Shown here: positions 1-8,351 of the stretch, piece by piece | Numbering within the stretch: the first letter of the stretch is position 1 | Layout of the letters: each line of letters starts with the position of its first letter | NCBI RefSeq assembly: GCF_018882285.1 | Contig: NZ_JACVOT010000001.1 | Coordinates: 1,557,916 to 1,621,915 of the forward strand | Source of the DNA: Polynucleobacter sp. AM-26B4 | Lineage (GTDB): Bacteria; Pseudomonadota; Gammaproteobacteria; Burkholderiales; Burkholderiaceae | Length of the DNA stretch: 64,000 nt | Direction: 5' to 3' | Made by a program: the position numbers and the translations under genes | Notes under the pieces: model-generated | The model's input: the letters and a program-made list of their open reading frames with translations, nothing else | What the model was told of the DNA's origin: nothing | Databases searched by the model: none

Positions 1-174
1 ACAGCAGCAGGACCTGCAATGGCAGCATTTTTTGCTAATTTGATTCCGTTATTCACTGCCTTGATGTCAGCCGCTTTACTCAGAGAGCCGCCTGAGTTAT
101 TTCACGGCGTAGCATTTCTGATGATTGTTGCGGGTATTGTGATTTCTTCTTTGAAGAAATCATCAACTGATTAA
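1..174 (+). CDS. DMT/EamA-family permease, C-terminal end only (partial)
   Basis: The first 57 codons of the window read without interruption to a TAA at 172-174, so this is the 3' end of a gene that begins upstream. The visible peptide contains a membrane helix with the N-L-I-P-L-F-T-A pattern, then L-R-E-P-P-E-L-F-H-G and a second hydrophobic helix. This is the usual last-two-helix layout of EamA (DMT) transporters, where the conserved Glu lies between helices 9 and 10. Substrate cannot be guessed. It converges on, and overlaps by 12 bases, the end of the DUF1653 gene on the other strand. Confidence 0.75.
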   Translation, partial: TAAGPAMAAFFANLIPLFTALMSAALLREPPELFHGVAFLMIVAGIVISSLKKSSTD

Positions 175-369
175 TTCAAAACGACCATCTTCCATTTCTG
201 CTTGAGGTCGAACCCAATAATCATGGGTCTGCATTGATTCATAGACATAGGCCATCTCAAGAGTGGCTTCAATCTTGGCTAAACCAATCACCAAATAAAA
301 TCCACCCGTTTTCTTATGGCGTAACTGACTGCCGATGGGGAATAAGCTTGGGTGTGTTTTTCTCATCAT
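163..369 (-). CDS. DUF1653 family small protein
   Basis: A 68-residue protein resembling DUF1653: a P-I-G-S-Q-L-R-H-K-K start, a central Y-L-V-I-G-L-A strand, an E-M-A-Y-V-Y-E segment and a closing D-Y-W-V-R-P motif, which is the most recognisable signature of the family. Function is unknown for the family. It begins with two consecutive ATG codons. The first overlaps the stop codon of the upstream MFS gene as ATGA (366-369), so translation is probably coupled. Its end overlaps the DMT permease gene on the other strand. Confidence 0.7.
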   Translation of the reverse strand: MMRKTHPSLFPIGSQLRHKKTGGFYLVIGLAKIEATLEMAYVYESMQTHDYWVRPQAEMEDGRFELIS

Positions 370-1589
370 GGCGTGACTCTTTTAATTTTCCAAAGTGAAA
401 ACTGCGTATAAAAAATAAACATCAATCCCCAAACAACAATTGATGCATAAGCTGCTGTCCAACCGCCATAACCAAAGTAACGACTGATATCCAGAGTTGC
501 TCCGAATAGAGCAGGGCCCACCAATCCTGCACCAAAGCCCATCAAAGAATGCAAGCCCATCGCAGTGCCTTTGATTTCTTGCGGAACGCTGATGACCAAG
601 CCAGCAGTTAGGGTGGCAGAATCTGCCATCACAAATATCCCGTGAATAAAAGCTAGGGCAACAATGACTGTCCAATGAGAATCCACGGACATACCTAAAG
701 TAATACCGCTGATAGCACTGCCAATCATGACCCAATACACCCAGCGATGACGACCTACTCTGAGAGCCATTTCATTGCCGAGGATTGAGGCCGGAATGCT
801 GATGATGTTCACCAAAGCCACAATCAGCGTAGCGCTGATCAAAAATGGTTGCTCAGGAGCGGCAATCGATGCGCAGTAAGTAAAGAATGCCACCAACCAA
901 GCACGTGTCGCAAATAGCTCGAGCGTGTGGGCGCTGTAACCCAACATATAGCCAACCGCTTCTTTCATGGCCAATACTTTTTTCCAGCGAGCCACGGGGA
1001 AGGCATCACTCAACTTCATTTGAATATCAAAAATCCCTTTTTCGCCAGGAAGTGCTTTAGTGCCAAGCCAAGCGAGGGTGCCGGCACAAATTGGACCGAT
1101 GGCAATTAAGATGAATGCCAATGACCAAGAAAACTCTCGAATTAACACTCCAGATAACAAATAAGAACTTCCCGTGCCAAGTCCAAAAAATGCCGTGTAA
1201 AAAGAAATGTGACGGGTGATTTCACCAGTGGTCACGCGATCAGAAATTATTTTTAAGCCAGGCATGTACATGGCGGACAGACCTGCGCCATGAATCATCA
1301 AAAAGAATAGGGCTGAGTAAAAGCCATTAGCAAAAAATCCCACACCCAGCAAACCTAATCCAGCCGTGAGACCGCCAGCCAAATAAACTTGACGGGTATC
1401 GATGCGATCGGTGAGGGTGGTGGCAATAGGCACGACCATCACATAGCCAAGGAAAAAGCTGCTGGCTAAAAACCCAGATTCAAAATTACTCAAGTTCCAC
1501 TCTGCCTGAATGATGGTCAAGGCAGATGGATAACAAGCAAATCCCAAAAGGGACAGTGCTTGAGTTAAGAGCATTAAGTAGGTGGTCAA
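366..1589 (-). CDS. MFS transporter
   Basis: A 407-residue polytopic protein with about 12 predicted membrane helices and the two-half layout of the major facilitator superfamily. The loop after helix 2 reads T-L-T-D-R-I-D-T-R, which fits the MFS motif-A position (D-R-x-x-x-R/K). Helices are rich in Gly, Ala and Phe, with G-F-G-A-G-L-V-G-P-A-L-F near the C-terminus. Length is normal for the family. The substrate is not evident. It is first in a two-gene unit with the DUF1653 gene and divergent from the DUF455 gene, with about 90 bases between them for both promoters. Confidence 0.8.
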   Translation of the reverse strand: MTTYLMLLTQALSLLGFACYPSALTIIQAEWNLSNFESGFLASSFFLGYVMVVPIATTLTDRIDTRQVYLAGGLTAGLGLLGVGFFANGFYSALFFLMIHGAGLSAMYMPGLKIISDRVTTGEITRHISFYTAFFGLGTGSSYLLSGVLIREFSWSLAFILIAIGPICAGTLAWLGTKALPGEKGIFDIQMKLSDAFPVARWKKVLAMKEAVGYMLGYSAHTLELFATRAWLVAFFTYCASIAAPEQPFLISATLIVALVNIISIPASILGNEMALRVGRHRWVYWVMIGSAISGITLGMSVDSHWTVIVALAFIHGIFVMADSATLTAGLVISVPQEIKGTAMGLHSLMGFGAGLVGPALFGATLDISRYFGYGGWTAAYASIVVWGLMFIFYTQFSLWKIKRVTP

Positions 1590-1681
1590 AATGGCAGTTG
1601 ATTAATTGTTATGGTCGAAATGATTTTATCCCTAGATAGGTATTCATGGATAATTGAATTCTATTTATTTGAATCTCGTCC

Positions 1682-2491
1682 ATGCCTGAACTTCGCTCCC
1701 AAGCCCTTCAACTGCTGAGCCTTTGCGACCCATCTGAAAAAGGTGCGGCGGTGATTGCTTTGCGCGAGCAATACCTGCAAGGTGGCATCACCATCAATGC
1801 CGAGGAACGTTTGACTGAAGCGGACTTTGATATTCCTGGTAGACCTGCAGCTCCCATTTTGGTCAATCCTGGATTGGTCAAGCGTCGCTCGATGGTGACG
1901 GAAGAGGGTCGCTCCGTATTGATCCATGCTTTGGCTCACATTGAGTTCAATGCCATCAATTTGGCTTTGGATGCCGTATGGCGTTTCCCCAACATGCCCA
2001 AAGAATATTACGAAGATTGGCTAAAAGTGGCTGCAGAAGAAGCCTATCATTTTGATTTACTCAATCGCCATCTACAAAAGAGTGGTTTTAAGTACGGAGA
2101 CTTTCCGGCTCACAACAGCTTATGGGAAATGGTGAGTAAAACCACTGGATCAATTCTGGCCAGAATGGCTTTGGTGCCAAGAACCATGGAAAGCCGCGGC
2201 TTAGATGCTTTGCCACCGATACAAGAAAAGCTCTCGCAAGCCCATGACCAAGAGGCCGTAGCTTTGCTACAGATCATTTTGAATGACGAAATTGGGCATG
2301 TGGAAATTGGTAATCGCTGGTTCAATTACCTGTGTCAACAGCAAAGCTTGGATCCAATTTTGGCGTATGCAGAATTGGTTGAAAAATACGATGCCCCAAA
2401 ACTCAGAGGGCCATTCAATTACGCTGCTAGAAAAGCAGCTGGTTTCACGGATGCAGAATTAGCAGCTCTGCAAATTACTGAAACAAACTAA
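1682..2491 (+). CDS. DUF455 family ferritin-like protein
   Basis: A 269-residue protein of the DUF455 (ferritin-like, MiaE-related fold) family. Candidate di-metal ligands appear in the expected order: H-A-L-A-H-I-E-F near residues 82-89, E-E-A-Y-H-F near 120, and N-D-E-I-G-H-V-E-I-G-N-R-W-F near 200, the strongest family signature. Substrate and reaction are unestablished; a redox or hydroxylase role is only inferred from the fold. The gene stands alone, divergent from the MFS unit and convergent with a 3-hydroxyacyl-CoA-dehydrogenase-like gene. Confidence 0.8.
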   Translation: MPELRSQALQLLSLCDPSEKGAAVIALREQYLQGGITINAEERLTEADFDIPGRPAAPILVNPGLVKRRSMVTEEGRSVLIHALAHIEFNAINLALDAVWRFPNMPKEYYEDWLKVAAEEAYHFDLLNRHLQKSGFKYGDFPAHNSLWEMVSKTTGSILARMALVPRTMESRGLDALPPIQEKLSQAHDQEAVALLQIILNDEIGHVEIGNRWFNYLCQQQSLDPILAYAELVEKYDAPKLRGPFNYAARKAAGFTDAELAALQITETN

Positions 2492-2509
2492 ATTGAAAAT
2501 TTCTAAAAC

Positions 2510-3439
2510 TTAGTCCGGTTCAATTTGCAGCACATCAAAAGCGGCTTTCAAACGTTTTTCATATTTACGCTTCATCTCAGAAGCTTCTTCATCTGACCAA
2601 GTTCTAAAACCTTCTTTTGATTTGATCCCGAACTTTTTTTCTTTCAGGATCTTATTCAAACAAGGTGATATTTCAGTATTGTTGGATAAGCTTGGATAAA
2701 TTTCTTTCGCAGCAATCGCCATGCCTTCCCATCCAGAAATCTCTTTTTGGGTCATAGGGCCAACTGCTGCATAACGGAAGCCAAAGCTGTAGCGCACCGC
2801 TGTATCAACATCCTCGGGTGTTGCAATGCCATCATTGACCAAAGCAAGGGCTTCACGCATCAGAGCATGCTGAATACGGTTGGCTAAAAATCCCGGGATG
2901 TCTTGATTGACCAGCACTGGTTTCTTGCCTGTTTCTTCAAACAGTTCGCACACCTTTTTTGCCATTGATGGATCAGATGCTTTACCTAAAACAACCTCGA
3001 CCAATGGCACGATGTGTGCAGGCATGAAGTAATGCATGTTGAACATGCGCTGGGCTGTTTTTAAACTTTGACTGATCTGACTGATGGGGAAGCCTGAGCT
3101 ATTGCTACCAATCGGAATATGAGTCGGAACTCTTTTATCCAATGAAGCAAAGATGGTTTGTTTGAGCGCTAAGTTTTCTGTCACAGTCTCAATTACCAAG
3201 GCCACATCTGACCAGTCTGACCAATCTTCGATGGTGCCAGTTTGAATTTGCTCATTTGAAATGTCAGATGTACCAGAATCAGAACTCAAACCTTTGGCCA
3301 AGCCCATGATTTCGGGAACAGCTGCTTGAGTGCGTTCAATATTCCTGCCCAAAAGAATCACGCCATGGCCGCTGCTGATGAAACCTGCGGCAATGCCCAC
3401 AGCCATCGTGCCTGTGCCTAAAACAGCCACTTTTTTCAT
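2510..3439 (-). CDS. 3-hydroxyacyl-CoA dehydrogenase family protein (paralogue 1)
   Basis: A 309-residue NAD(P)-dependent dehydrogenase of the 3-hydroxyacyl-CoA/carnitine dehydrogenase family. The frame is open to 3472, but the ATG at 3439 is preferred because GGAGACAAGC lies directly before it and the protein then starts M-K-K-V-A-V-L-G at the Rossmann strand. The dinucleotide motif is G-T-G-T-M-A, with Ala at the third glycine. The catalytic region reads M-H-Y-F-M-P-A-H, so Met replaces the Asn of the classic H-F-F-N-P. A second domain includes I-P-G-F-L-A-N-R-I-Q-H-A. The gene has a relative at 11652-12587, and the two bracket a catabolic cluster. The substrate is unknown. Confidence 0.8.
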   Translation of the reverse strand: MKKVAVLGTGTMAVGIAAGFISSGHGVILLGRNIERTQAAVPEIMGLAKGLSSDSGTSDISNEQIQTGTIEDWSDWSDVALVIETVTENLALKQTIFASLDKRVPTHIPIGSNSSGFPISQISQSLKTAQRMFNMHYFMPAHIVPLVEVVLGKASDPSMAKKVCELFEETGKKPVLVNQDIPGFLANRIQHALMREALALVNDGIATPEDVDTAVRYSFGFRYAAVGPMTQKEISGWEGMAIAAKEIYPSLSNNTEISPCLNKILKEKKFGIKSKEGFRTWSDEEASEMKRKYEKRLKAAFDVLQIEPD

Positions 3440-3707
3440 GCTTGTCTCCATTATTTTTATGTCTTCCATCATACCTAAATCAGCGCTTTGATGTTGTTAG
3501 CTAAAAGGCATACAAGGTCTGCTGTATTAGGGTTTTAACTGAGTCTTTGAGGTCAAAAACCGCTTTGTTTTATGGCCTAATCGGACTAGGATATAGCTTG
3601 CATTTCGAATCAGGAAGTCTTTATATTTAATGAGATTTTTCTAAGTATTTGAAGTGCCATATGAAGCACAAGTAACACCATTAAATATAAAAAATAGAGA
3701 GACAGAC

Positions 3708-4844
3708 ATGCCCATTATTCAATCCGTTGAAGTCACAGCCGTTAGCGTGCCACTTGATCATGTGACATCCTTTTCTACCAGAACAGTTTCTGAAAGACAT
3801 TATTGTTTGGTCAAAGTCCGCAGCAAAGATGGTCACGAAGGCATCGGCTTTTGCTACGTTGGTAGTGCTGCAGGAGAATTAGTCAAACTAGCTGTTGAGC
3901 AACTCTTCGCACCAAAATTGATTGGTCAAGACAGTCATCGTACTGAAGGCATCTGGCAAGAAATGTACACCGAGTCGATCTTGCAAGGTCGCTCTGGCAG
4001 TGTGATGCGCGCTATCTCTATTTTGGACATTGCACTTTGGGATTTGAATGCTCATTCAGTCAATTTACCCTTGCATCGTTACTTGGGTTCGTTTGTGAAT
4101 GATCGCGTGCCAGCCTATGCCAGTGGTGGTTATTACTTGGATGGCAAAACACCTGCCAAGCTCGGTAAAGAGATGGAAGGCTATGTGAAGTTGGGATTCA
4201 AAGCTGTCAAAATGAAAACAGGTCGCTTGAGCCCTAAAGAAGAAGAGGCTCGCTTGAAGGCGGTTCGATCAGCCGTTGGACCAGACATCATCGTGACCAT
4301 GGATGCCAATAATGCTTGGCGTGATATTCCGACTGCCATGGAATACATGAAGCGCTTTGAGCAATACAACCCATACTGGATGGAAGAACCTTTTTCTCCC
4401 GATGCCATTGATCTTCATGCACGCTTAGCAAAACTCACCAGCATCACAATTGCTACGGGTGAGATTGAAGTAGGGCGTTGGCGCCACCGTGACTTGGTCG
4501 AGCAAGGCGGCGCAGAGATATTGCAAACAGACGCTGCAGTTTGCGGTGGTATTTCAGAGTGGCGCAAGATCGCTGCCTATGCTGATGTGAAGGGCATTAC
4601 TTTGAGCCCACATTGGTTCCATGATTTGCATGCCCCATTGGTAGCAGCAACACCCAATGCACGTTTTGTTGAATTCTTCGTGGATGATCAGGTCTTGAAT
4701 TTCAGACGTTTGATCAACAAACAATTGAAATTCAAAGACGGCGACTTGATCTTGCACACCACGCCAGGTCTTGGTTTTGGCTTTGATGAGAAGGCAGTGA
4801 AAAAATATGCGATTGGGAAAAACACATGGACCACAATCAAATAA
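3708..4844 (+). CDS. Enolase-superfamily (mandelate racemase/muconate lactonizing type) enzyme
   Basis: A 378-residue acid-sugar dehydratase or racemase-type enzyme. The start is placed at 3708 (M-P-I-I-Q-S-V) behind GAGAGACAGAC, although the frame is open 18 codons further. Visible catalytic pieces are K168-M-K170 (Schiff-type base pair), metal ligands D199, E226 and E252, the D275-H302 dyad (S-P-H-W), and E322. This is the complete mandelate-racemase-subgroup set. Members abstract the alpha proton of carboxylates; the individual substrate cannot be read from these residues. The 3' end overlaps the next gene by 19 bases, so the two are probably one operon. Confidence 0.85.
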   Translation: MPIIQSVEVTAVSVPLDHVTSFSTRTVSERHYCLVKVRSKDGHEGIGFCYVGSAAGELVKLAVEQLFAPKLIGQDSHRTEGIWQEMYTESILQGRSGSVMRAISILDIALWDLNAHSVNLPLHRYLGSFVNDRVPAYASGGYYLDGKTPAKLGKEMEGYVKLGFKAVKMKTGRLSPKEEEARLKAVRSAVGPDIIVTMDANNAWRDIPTAMEYMKRFEQYNPYWMEEPFSPDAIDLHARLAKLTSITIATGEIEVGRWRHRDLVEQGGAEILQTDAAVCGGISEWRKIAAYADVKGITLSPHWFHDLHAPLVAATPNARFVEFFVDDQVLNFRRLINKQLKFKDGDLILHTTPGLGFGFDEKAVKKYAIGKNTWTTIK

Positions 4845-5878
4845 GTCCTGCCAGAGCCAAGCAATACGTTCAGGAGGTGTTTGCCAAACTGGGCATGCCT
4901 CATGAAGACACCTTGATTGCCGCTGAATACATTGTCAGGGCTGATTTGGTAGGTGCTGATGGTCATGGCTTGTTTCGCATGCCTCAGTATGTGCAGCGCT
5001 TTTTACAAGGCGGCATGAACATTCACGCCAATATCAAAACCATCAAAGACAGTGGTCCGATGGCCTTGCTTGATGGTGACAATGGTTTGGGTCACTTGGT
5101 CATGTCTCACTCAACTGAATTGGCCATTAAAAAAGCCAAAGAGTTCGGGATTGGCTGGGTTGGATCGAATAACGGTAACCACTCAGGCGCTGGCGCACAC
5201 TATGTGAACAGAATCGCTGATGAAGGCTTGGTGGGTATCTATTTGGCAGTGGGTAGTGCCAATCACATGGCGCCAACGGGCGGTTCCAGTCGTTTGTTAT
5301 CCACCAACCCAATCGCTTTTGGTGTGCCAGCAGGTCATGGCAAACCGCATGTGATTTTAGATATGGCAACCACGGTCACGGCCTTTGGAAAAATCAAAGT
5401 CAAAGCACAAAAGAATGAAGCCATGCCAGTAGGTTGGATGATTGATCAACAAGGTCAACCTATCACCGATCCTAAAAAAGCTGCTGAAGGTACTTTGTTA
5501 CCGATTGGAGACCACAAAGGTTATGGTTTGGCGTTGATGATTGGCATGTTGGCTGGTTGTATGAATGGTGGAGCCATGGGCAGCAATGTGGTGGACTTCA
5601 ACAAAGACAGTAGCACTGTGACCAATACAGGTCAAACCATGATTGCGATCAATCCTGACTTCTTCATGGGACAGGATTACTTTTTAAGTGAAGTTGGTCG
5701 TGTGGTTGATGAGTTACATGCATCCAAAACTTTGCCAGGCGTTGATCGTATTCGAGTGCCTGGTGAGGGTGCGAAAGCCACGGAAGAAAAAAGAAGCCAA
5801 GATGGTATTCCTTTGGCTCCTGAATTGCGCGCAGCATTGAATGAATGTGCGCAAAGCTTGGGCGTTTCTACAATCTAA
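4826..5878 (+). CDS. Malate/L-lactate dehydrogenase family (Ldh2/MdlB) oxidoreductase
   Basis: A 350-residue member of the Ldh2 family (malate/lactate/ureidoglycolate dehydrogenases), which use NAD(P) with a fold unrelated to classic lactate dehydrogenase. Family signatures are R-A-D-L-V-G-A-D-G-H-G near residue 40, the active-site stretch S-N-N-G-N-H-S-G-A-G-A-H near 115, and S-T-N-P-I-A-F-G-V-P near 155. It probably oxidises a 2-hydroxy acid to a 2-keto acid. It overlaps the end of the enolase-superfamily gene, which suggests consecutive steps on one acid. It is convergent with the RraA-like gene. Confidence 0.85.
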   Translation: MDHNQISPARAKQYVQEVFAKLGMPHEDTLIAAEYIVRADLVGADGHGLFRMPQYVQRFLQGGMNIHANIKTIKDSGPMALLDGDNGLGHLVMSHSTELAIKKAKEFGIGWVGSNNGNHSGAGAHYVNRIADEGLVGIYLAVGSANHMAPTGGSSRLLSTNPIAFGVPAGHGKPHVILDMATTVTAFGKIKVKAQKNEAMPVGWMIDQQGQPITDPKKAAEGTLLPIGDHKGYGLALMIGMLAGCMNGGAMGSNVVDFNKDSSTVTNTGQTMIAINPDFFMGQDYFLSEVGRVVDELHASKTLPGVDRIRVPGEGAKATEEKRSQDGIPLAPELRAALNECAQSLGVSTI

Positions 5879-5904
5879 AAAGAGGTATCAAGCTGTTTTG
5901 TTGA

Positions 5905-6621
5905 TTATTTCTTTTTAGATTGTTCGTAGCGCGCTTTGTTTTCTTCATTCGGTGGGTATAAGCCAGGAAGGGCAGCGCCGCCTCTGACTTGCTCCATGAT
6001 CCAAGACTCAAGATTCTCCTGCTCAGGTGCTGTTGCAACCATCTCATCAACAAGATCAGCCGGTATCAAAACCGCACCGTCATCATCAATCACAATCACA
6101 TCATTCGGGAAAATAGCCACGCCACCACAGCCAATCGGTTCTTGCCAAGCCACGAAGGTCAAACTGGTGACTGAAGGAGGGGCTGCAACACCACTGCACC
6201 AAACAGGCAATTTTGTTTCTAGGACACCAGCCACATCACGAACCACGCCATCAGTGACCAAAGCAGCGACCTGACGCTGTTTCATGCGTTGACACAAAAT
6301 ATCACCAAAAATACCAGCATCAGTCACGCCCATCGCATCAACCACAGCAATACAACCCGCTGGCATATCTTCAATCGCCGCTCTGGTCGAGATTGGAGAT
6401 GACCAAGATGCTGGAGTGGCCAGATCTTCTCTGGCCGGCACAAAGCGCAAAGTGAAGGCACGACCAACGATTCGACCTTGGCCTGGTTTGAGAGGCATGC
6501 TGCCTCGCAACCACACATTGCGCAAACCTTTTTTGATCAACATGGTGGTCAGCGTGGCTGTGGTCACCTTTGAAAGTACTTCAATCACTTTCGGATCTAA
6601 TGCTTGAACTGGTGTTTTCAT
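5905..6621 (-). CDS. RraA-like / HMG-CHA aldolase-type protein
   Basis: A 238-residue protein of the RraA / 4-carboxy-4-hydroxy-2-oxoadipate aldolase family. The substrate and metal site motif appears as G-D-I-L-C-Q-R followed about 20 residues later by T-D-G-V-V-R-D (Arg-Asp pair typical of the aldolase/oxaloacetate decarboxylase subgroup), and the C-terminal V-I-D-D-D-G-A-V-L-I-P is a strong family signature. In this catabolic setting a retro-aldol or beta-decarboxylase role on a keto acid is more likely than RNase E inhibition. It is the last gene of the leftward operon, 9 bases after the SDR gene. Confidence 0.8.
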   Translation of the reverse strand: MKTPVQALDPKVIEVLSKVTTATLTTMLIKKGLRNVWLRGSMPLKPGQGRIVGRAFTLRFVPAREDLATPASWSSPISTRAAIEDMPAGCIAVVDAMGVTDAGIFGDILCQRMKQRQVAALVTDGVVRDVAGVLETKLPVWCSGVAAPPSVTSLTFVAWQEPIGCGGVAIFPNDVIVIDDDGAVLIPADLVDEMVATAPEQENLESWIMEQVRGGAALPGLYPPNEENKARYEQSKKK

Positions 6622-6630
6622 AAAAGACTC

Positions 6631-7416
6631 TTAGATATTAGGAATGTTTCCGCCATCCACACGGATCACGGAACCAGTGATGTAAGAAGCTGACTGGCTG
6701 GCTAAAAACGCTGCAGTGTCACCGTACTCTTCGGGACGACCTAAGCGGGCAATAGGAATTGATTTCAAGCTATCTGCTTCAATATCTTCAACAGATTTGC
6801 TTTCACGTTTAGCGCGTGATTCATCCAAAAAGCGAATACGATCAGTGGCAATTCTGCCTGGAACAATGATGTTCGCAGTGATGCCGTGAGGGGCAAGTTC
6901 GCGCGCCAAAGTCTTTGACCAAGCGTGCAAAGAAGCTCTCAAGGTATTAGAAATCGCCAAATTAGGAATCGGTGTGATGGCGCCTGATGATGTGCTGGTG
7001 ATGATGCGACCCCAGCCACGTTGTTTCATGCCAGGTATGGCGCGATCAGTGATGGCAATCACTGAAAGAACCATCTCTTGAAACTTTTCAATCCAAAGCG
7101 CTGTTGATTGACCAGCAGCAGTGGTTGGAGGAGGGCCACCCGTGTTGTTGACCAAAATATCAACAGGACCAAGATCTTTTTCCACTTGTGTGAACAAACT
7201 ATCAATCGCGCTCAAATTCGCTAAATCCCAAGCGATGCAATAGGCTTGACCACCTGCAGCTTTAATTAATTTTGCGGTTTCTTCTAAGTTAGCAACGTTT
7301 CTGCCCGCTAAAGCTACTTTGGCACCTTCTTTGCCCAATGACACAGCCATGGCGCGACCCAAGCCACTACCTGCACCAAACACCAAGGCGGTTTTGTTCT
7401 TAATGCCTAAATCCAT
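6631..7416 (-). CDS. SDR-family protein lacking the YxxxK pair
   Basis: A 261-residue protein with a short-chain dehydrogenase fold: V-F-G-A-G-S-G-L-G nucleotide motif at residues 12-20, N-N-T-G-G near 90-94, catalytic-position serines at 141-144, and P-G-R-I-A-T-D later. The canonical Tyr-x-x-x-Lys is absent: by alignment from the serine (13 residues on) the positions hold Ser156 and Arg160. This matches a known divergent 3-oxoacyl-reductase-like subgroup in which the tetrad is not conserved. The start codon shares its A with the stop codon of the preceding DapA-family gene (TAATG). The function is probably tied to the same acid pathway, but catalysis may differ. Confidence 0.8.
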   Translation of the reverse strand: MDLGIKNKTALVFGAGSGLGRAMAVSLGKEGAKVALAGRNVANLEETAKLIKAAGGQAYCIAWDLANLSAIDSLFTQVEKDLGPVDILVNNTGGPPPTTAAGQSTALWIEKFQEMVLSVIAITDRAIPGMKQRGWGRIITSTSSGAITPIPNLAISNTLRASLHAWSKTLARELAPHGITANIIVPGRIATDRIRFLDESRAKRESKSVEDIEADSLKSIPIARLGRPEEYGDTAAFLASQSASYITGSVIRVDGGNIPNI

Positions 7417-8351
7417 TATTCAATTTCCTTTAATCGTTTTGTTTGTCTAATTGTTAATCGTTCAATGTCTTTGATATCTGCTGGTGATAATTTCGGGCCT
7501 GGCTTGCGAACTGCAGATGAAGCAATCACACCACGTTCAGCCAAGATGTGTTTGCGAACTGCTAGACCGATATTGGCTTGTTGTTCATATTTAGCCAAAG
7601 GCAAATAAGCATCATAGACATCACAGGCTTTTTCTATATTGCCTTTTGCAAACAACTCACAAACTCGCACCATCATTTCTGGGTAAGCAAAACCGGTCAT
7701 GGCACCATCCGCGCCACGAATCATTTCTTCGGTCAAGAAGAGACCGCCACCATTACCAGTCAGGATCGAGACTCGCTCAATCTCTTTTTTGGCAATTGAA
7801 GCAATGATTCCAGACAGCTTGTTCAATCCCGGTGAATCTTCATGCTTGAGCATCACGCAGTTAGGTGAGTTCTTTAAGATCTTCAGAATCACAGGCGTTG
7901 ACATCTGCACACCCGTTGAAACTGGATGATCTTGCAGGCACCATGGCACATCAGGTCCCAATGTTTCGTTGACCATGTCAAAGTAAGCGGTGATTTGATC
8001 ATCGGTGCGCAGCGTTGATGGAGGAGCCACCATCACACCTGCGGCACCCATGTCCATCACTGAGGTGGTCAATTCTTTCATGGGGGCAAAGCCAGGGGCT
8101 GATGCGCCGACCACCACCGGAACTCGACCATTCACACGCTTTAATACCCGCGCCACAAAAGTCTTTGATTCTTCAGCAGTCAACTTGGTGGCTTCACCCA
8201 TGATGCCAAGAATCGTTAGACCCGTGACACCGCAATCCAAATAAAAATCCACCATAGAATCGGTGCTCTCTAAATCAAGAGCGCCATTCTCTTTAAATGG
8301 TGTCACGGCAATTAAATAAACGCCACGACTGTTGCGATTGAATTGGCTCAT
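7416..8351 (-). CDS. DapA/DHDPS-family class I aldolase or lyase
   Basis: A 311-residue TIM-barrel protein of the dihydrodipicolinate synthase/N-acetylneuraminate lyase superfamily. The Schiff-base lysine is K169 in V-M-L-K-H-E. The usual G-T-T-G-E loop is G-I-M-G-E, and the conserved Y-N-x-P segment is replaced by Q-D-H-P, so this is not a lysine-biosynthesis DapA. It probably makes or cleaves a keto acid next to an aldehyde. Its stop codon overlaps the SDR start, and its own start overlaps the TRAP permease stop as ATGA, which points to one translationally coupled operon. Confidence 0.82.
   Translation of the reverse strand: MSQFNRNSRGVYLIAVTPFKENGALDLESTDSMVDFYLDCGVTGLTILGIMGEATKLTAEESKTFVARVLKRVNGRVPVVVGASAPGFAPMKELTTSVMDMGAAGVMVAPPSTLRTDDQITAYFDMVNETLGPDVPWCLQDHPVSTGVQMSTPVILKILKNSPNCVMLKHEDSPGLNKLSGIIASIAKKEIERVSILTGNGGGLFLTEEMIRGADGAMTGFAYPEMMVRVCELFAKGNIEKACDVYDAYLPLAKYEQQANIGLAVRKHILAERGVIASSAVRKPGPKLSPADIKDIERLTIRQTKRLKEIE

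Noticed and set aside
382-735. A 117-codon frame within the MFS gene on the same strand
   Set aside because: It is a different frame of a clear transporter, with Cys/Trp/His-rich unnatural composition.
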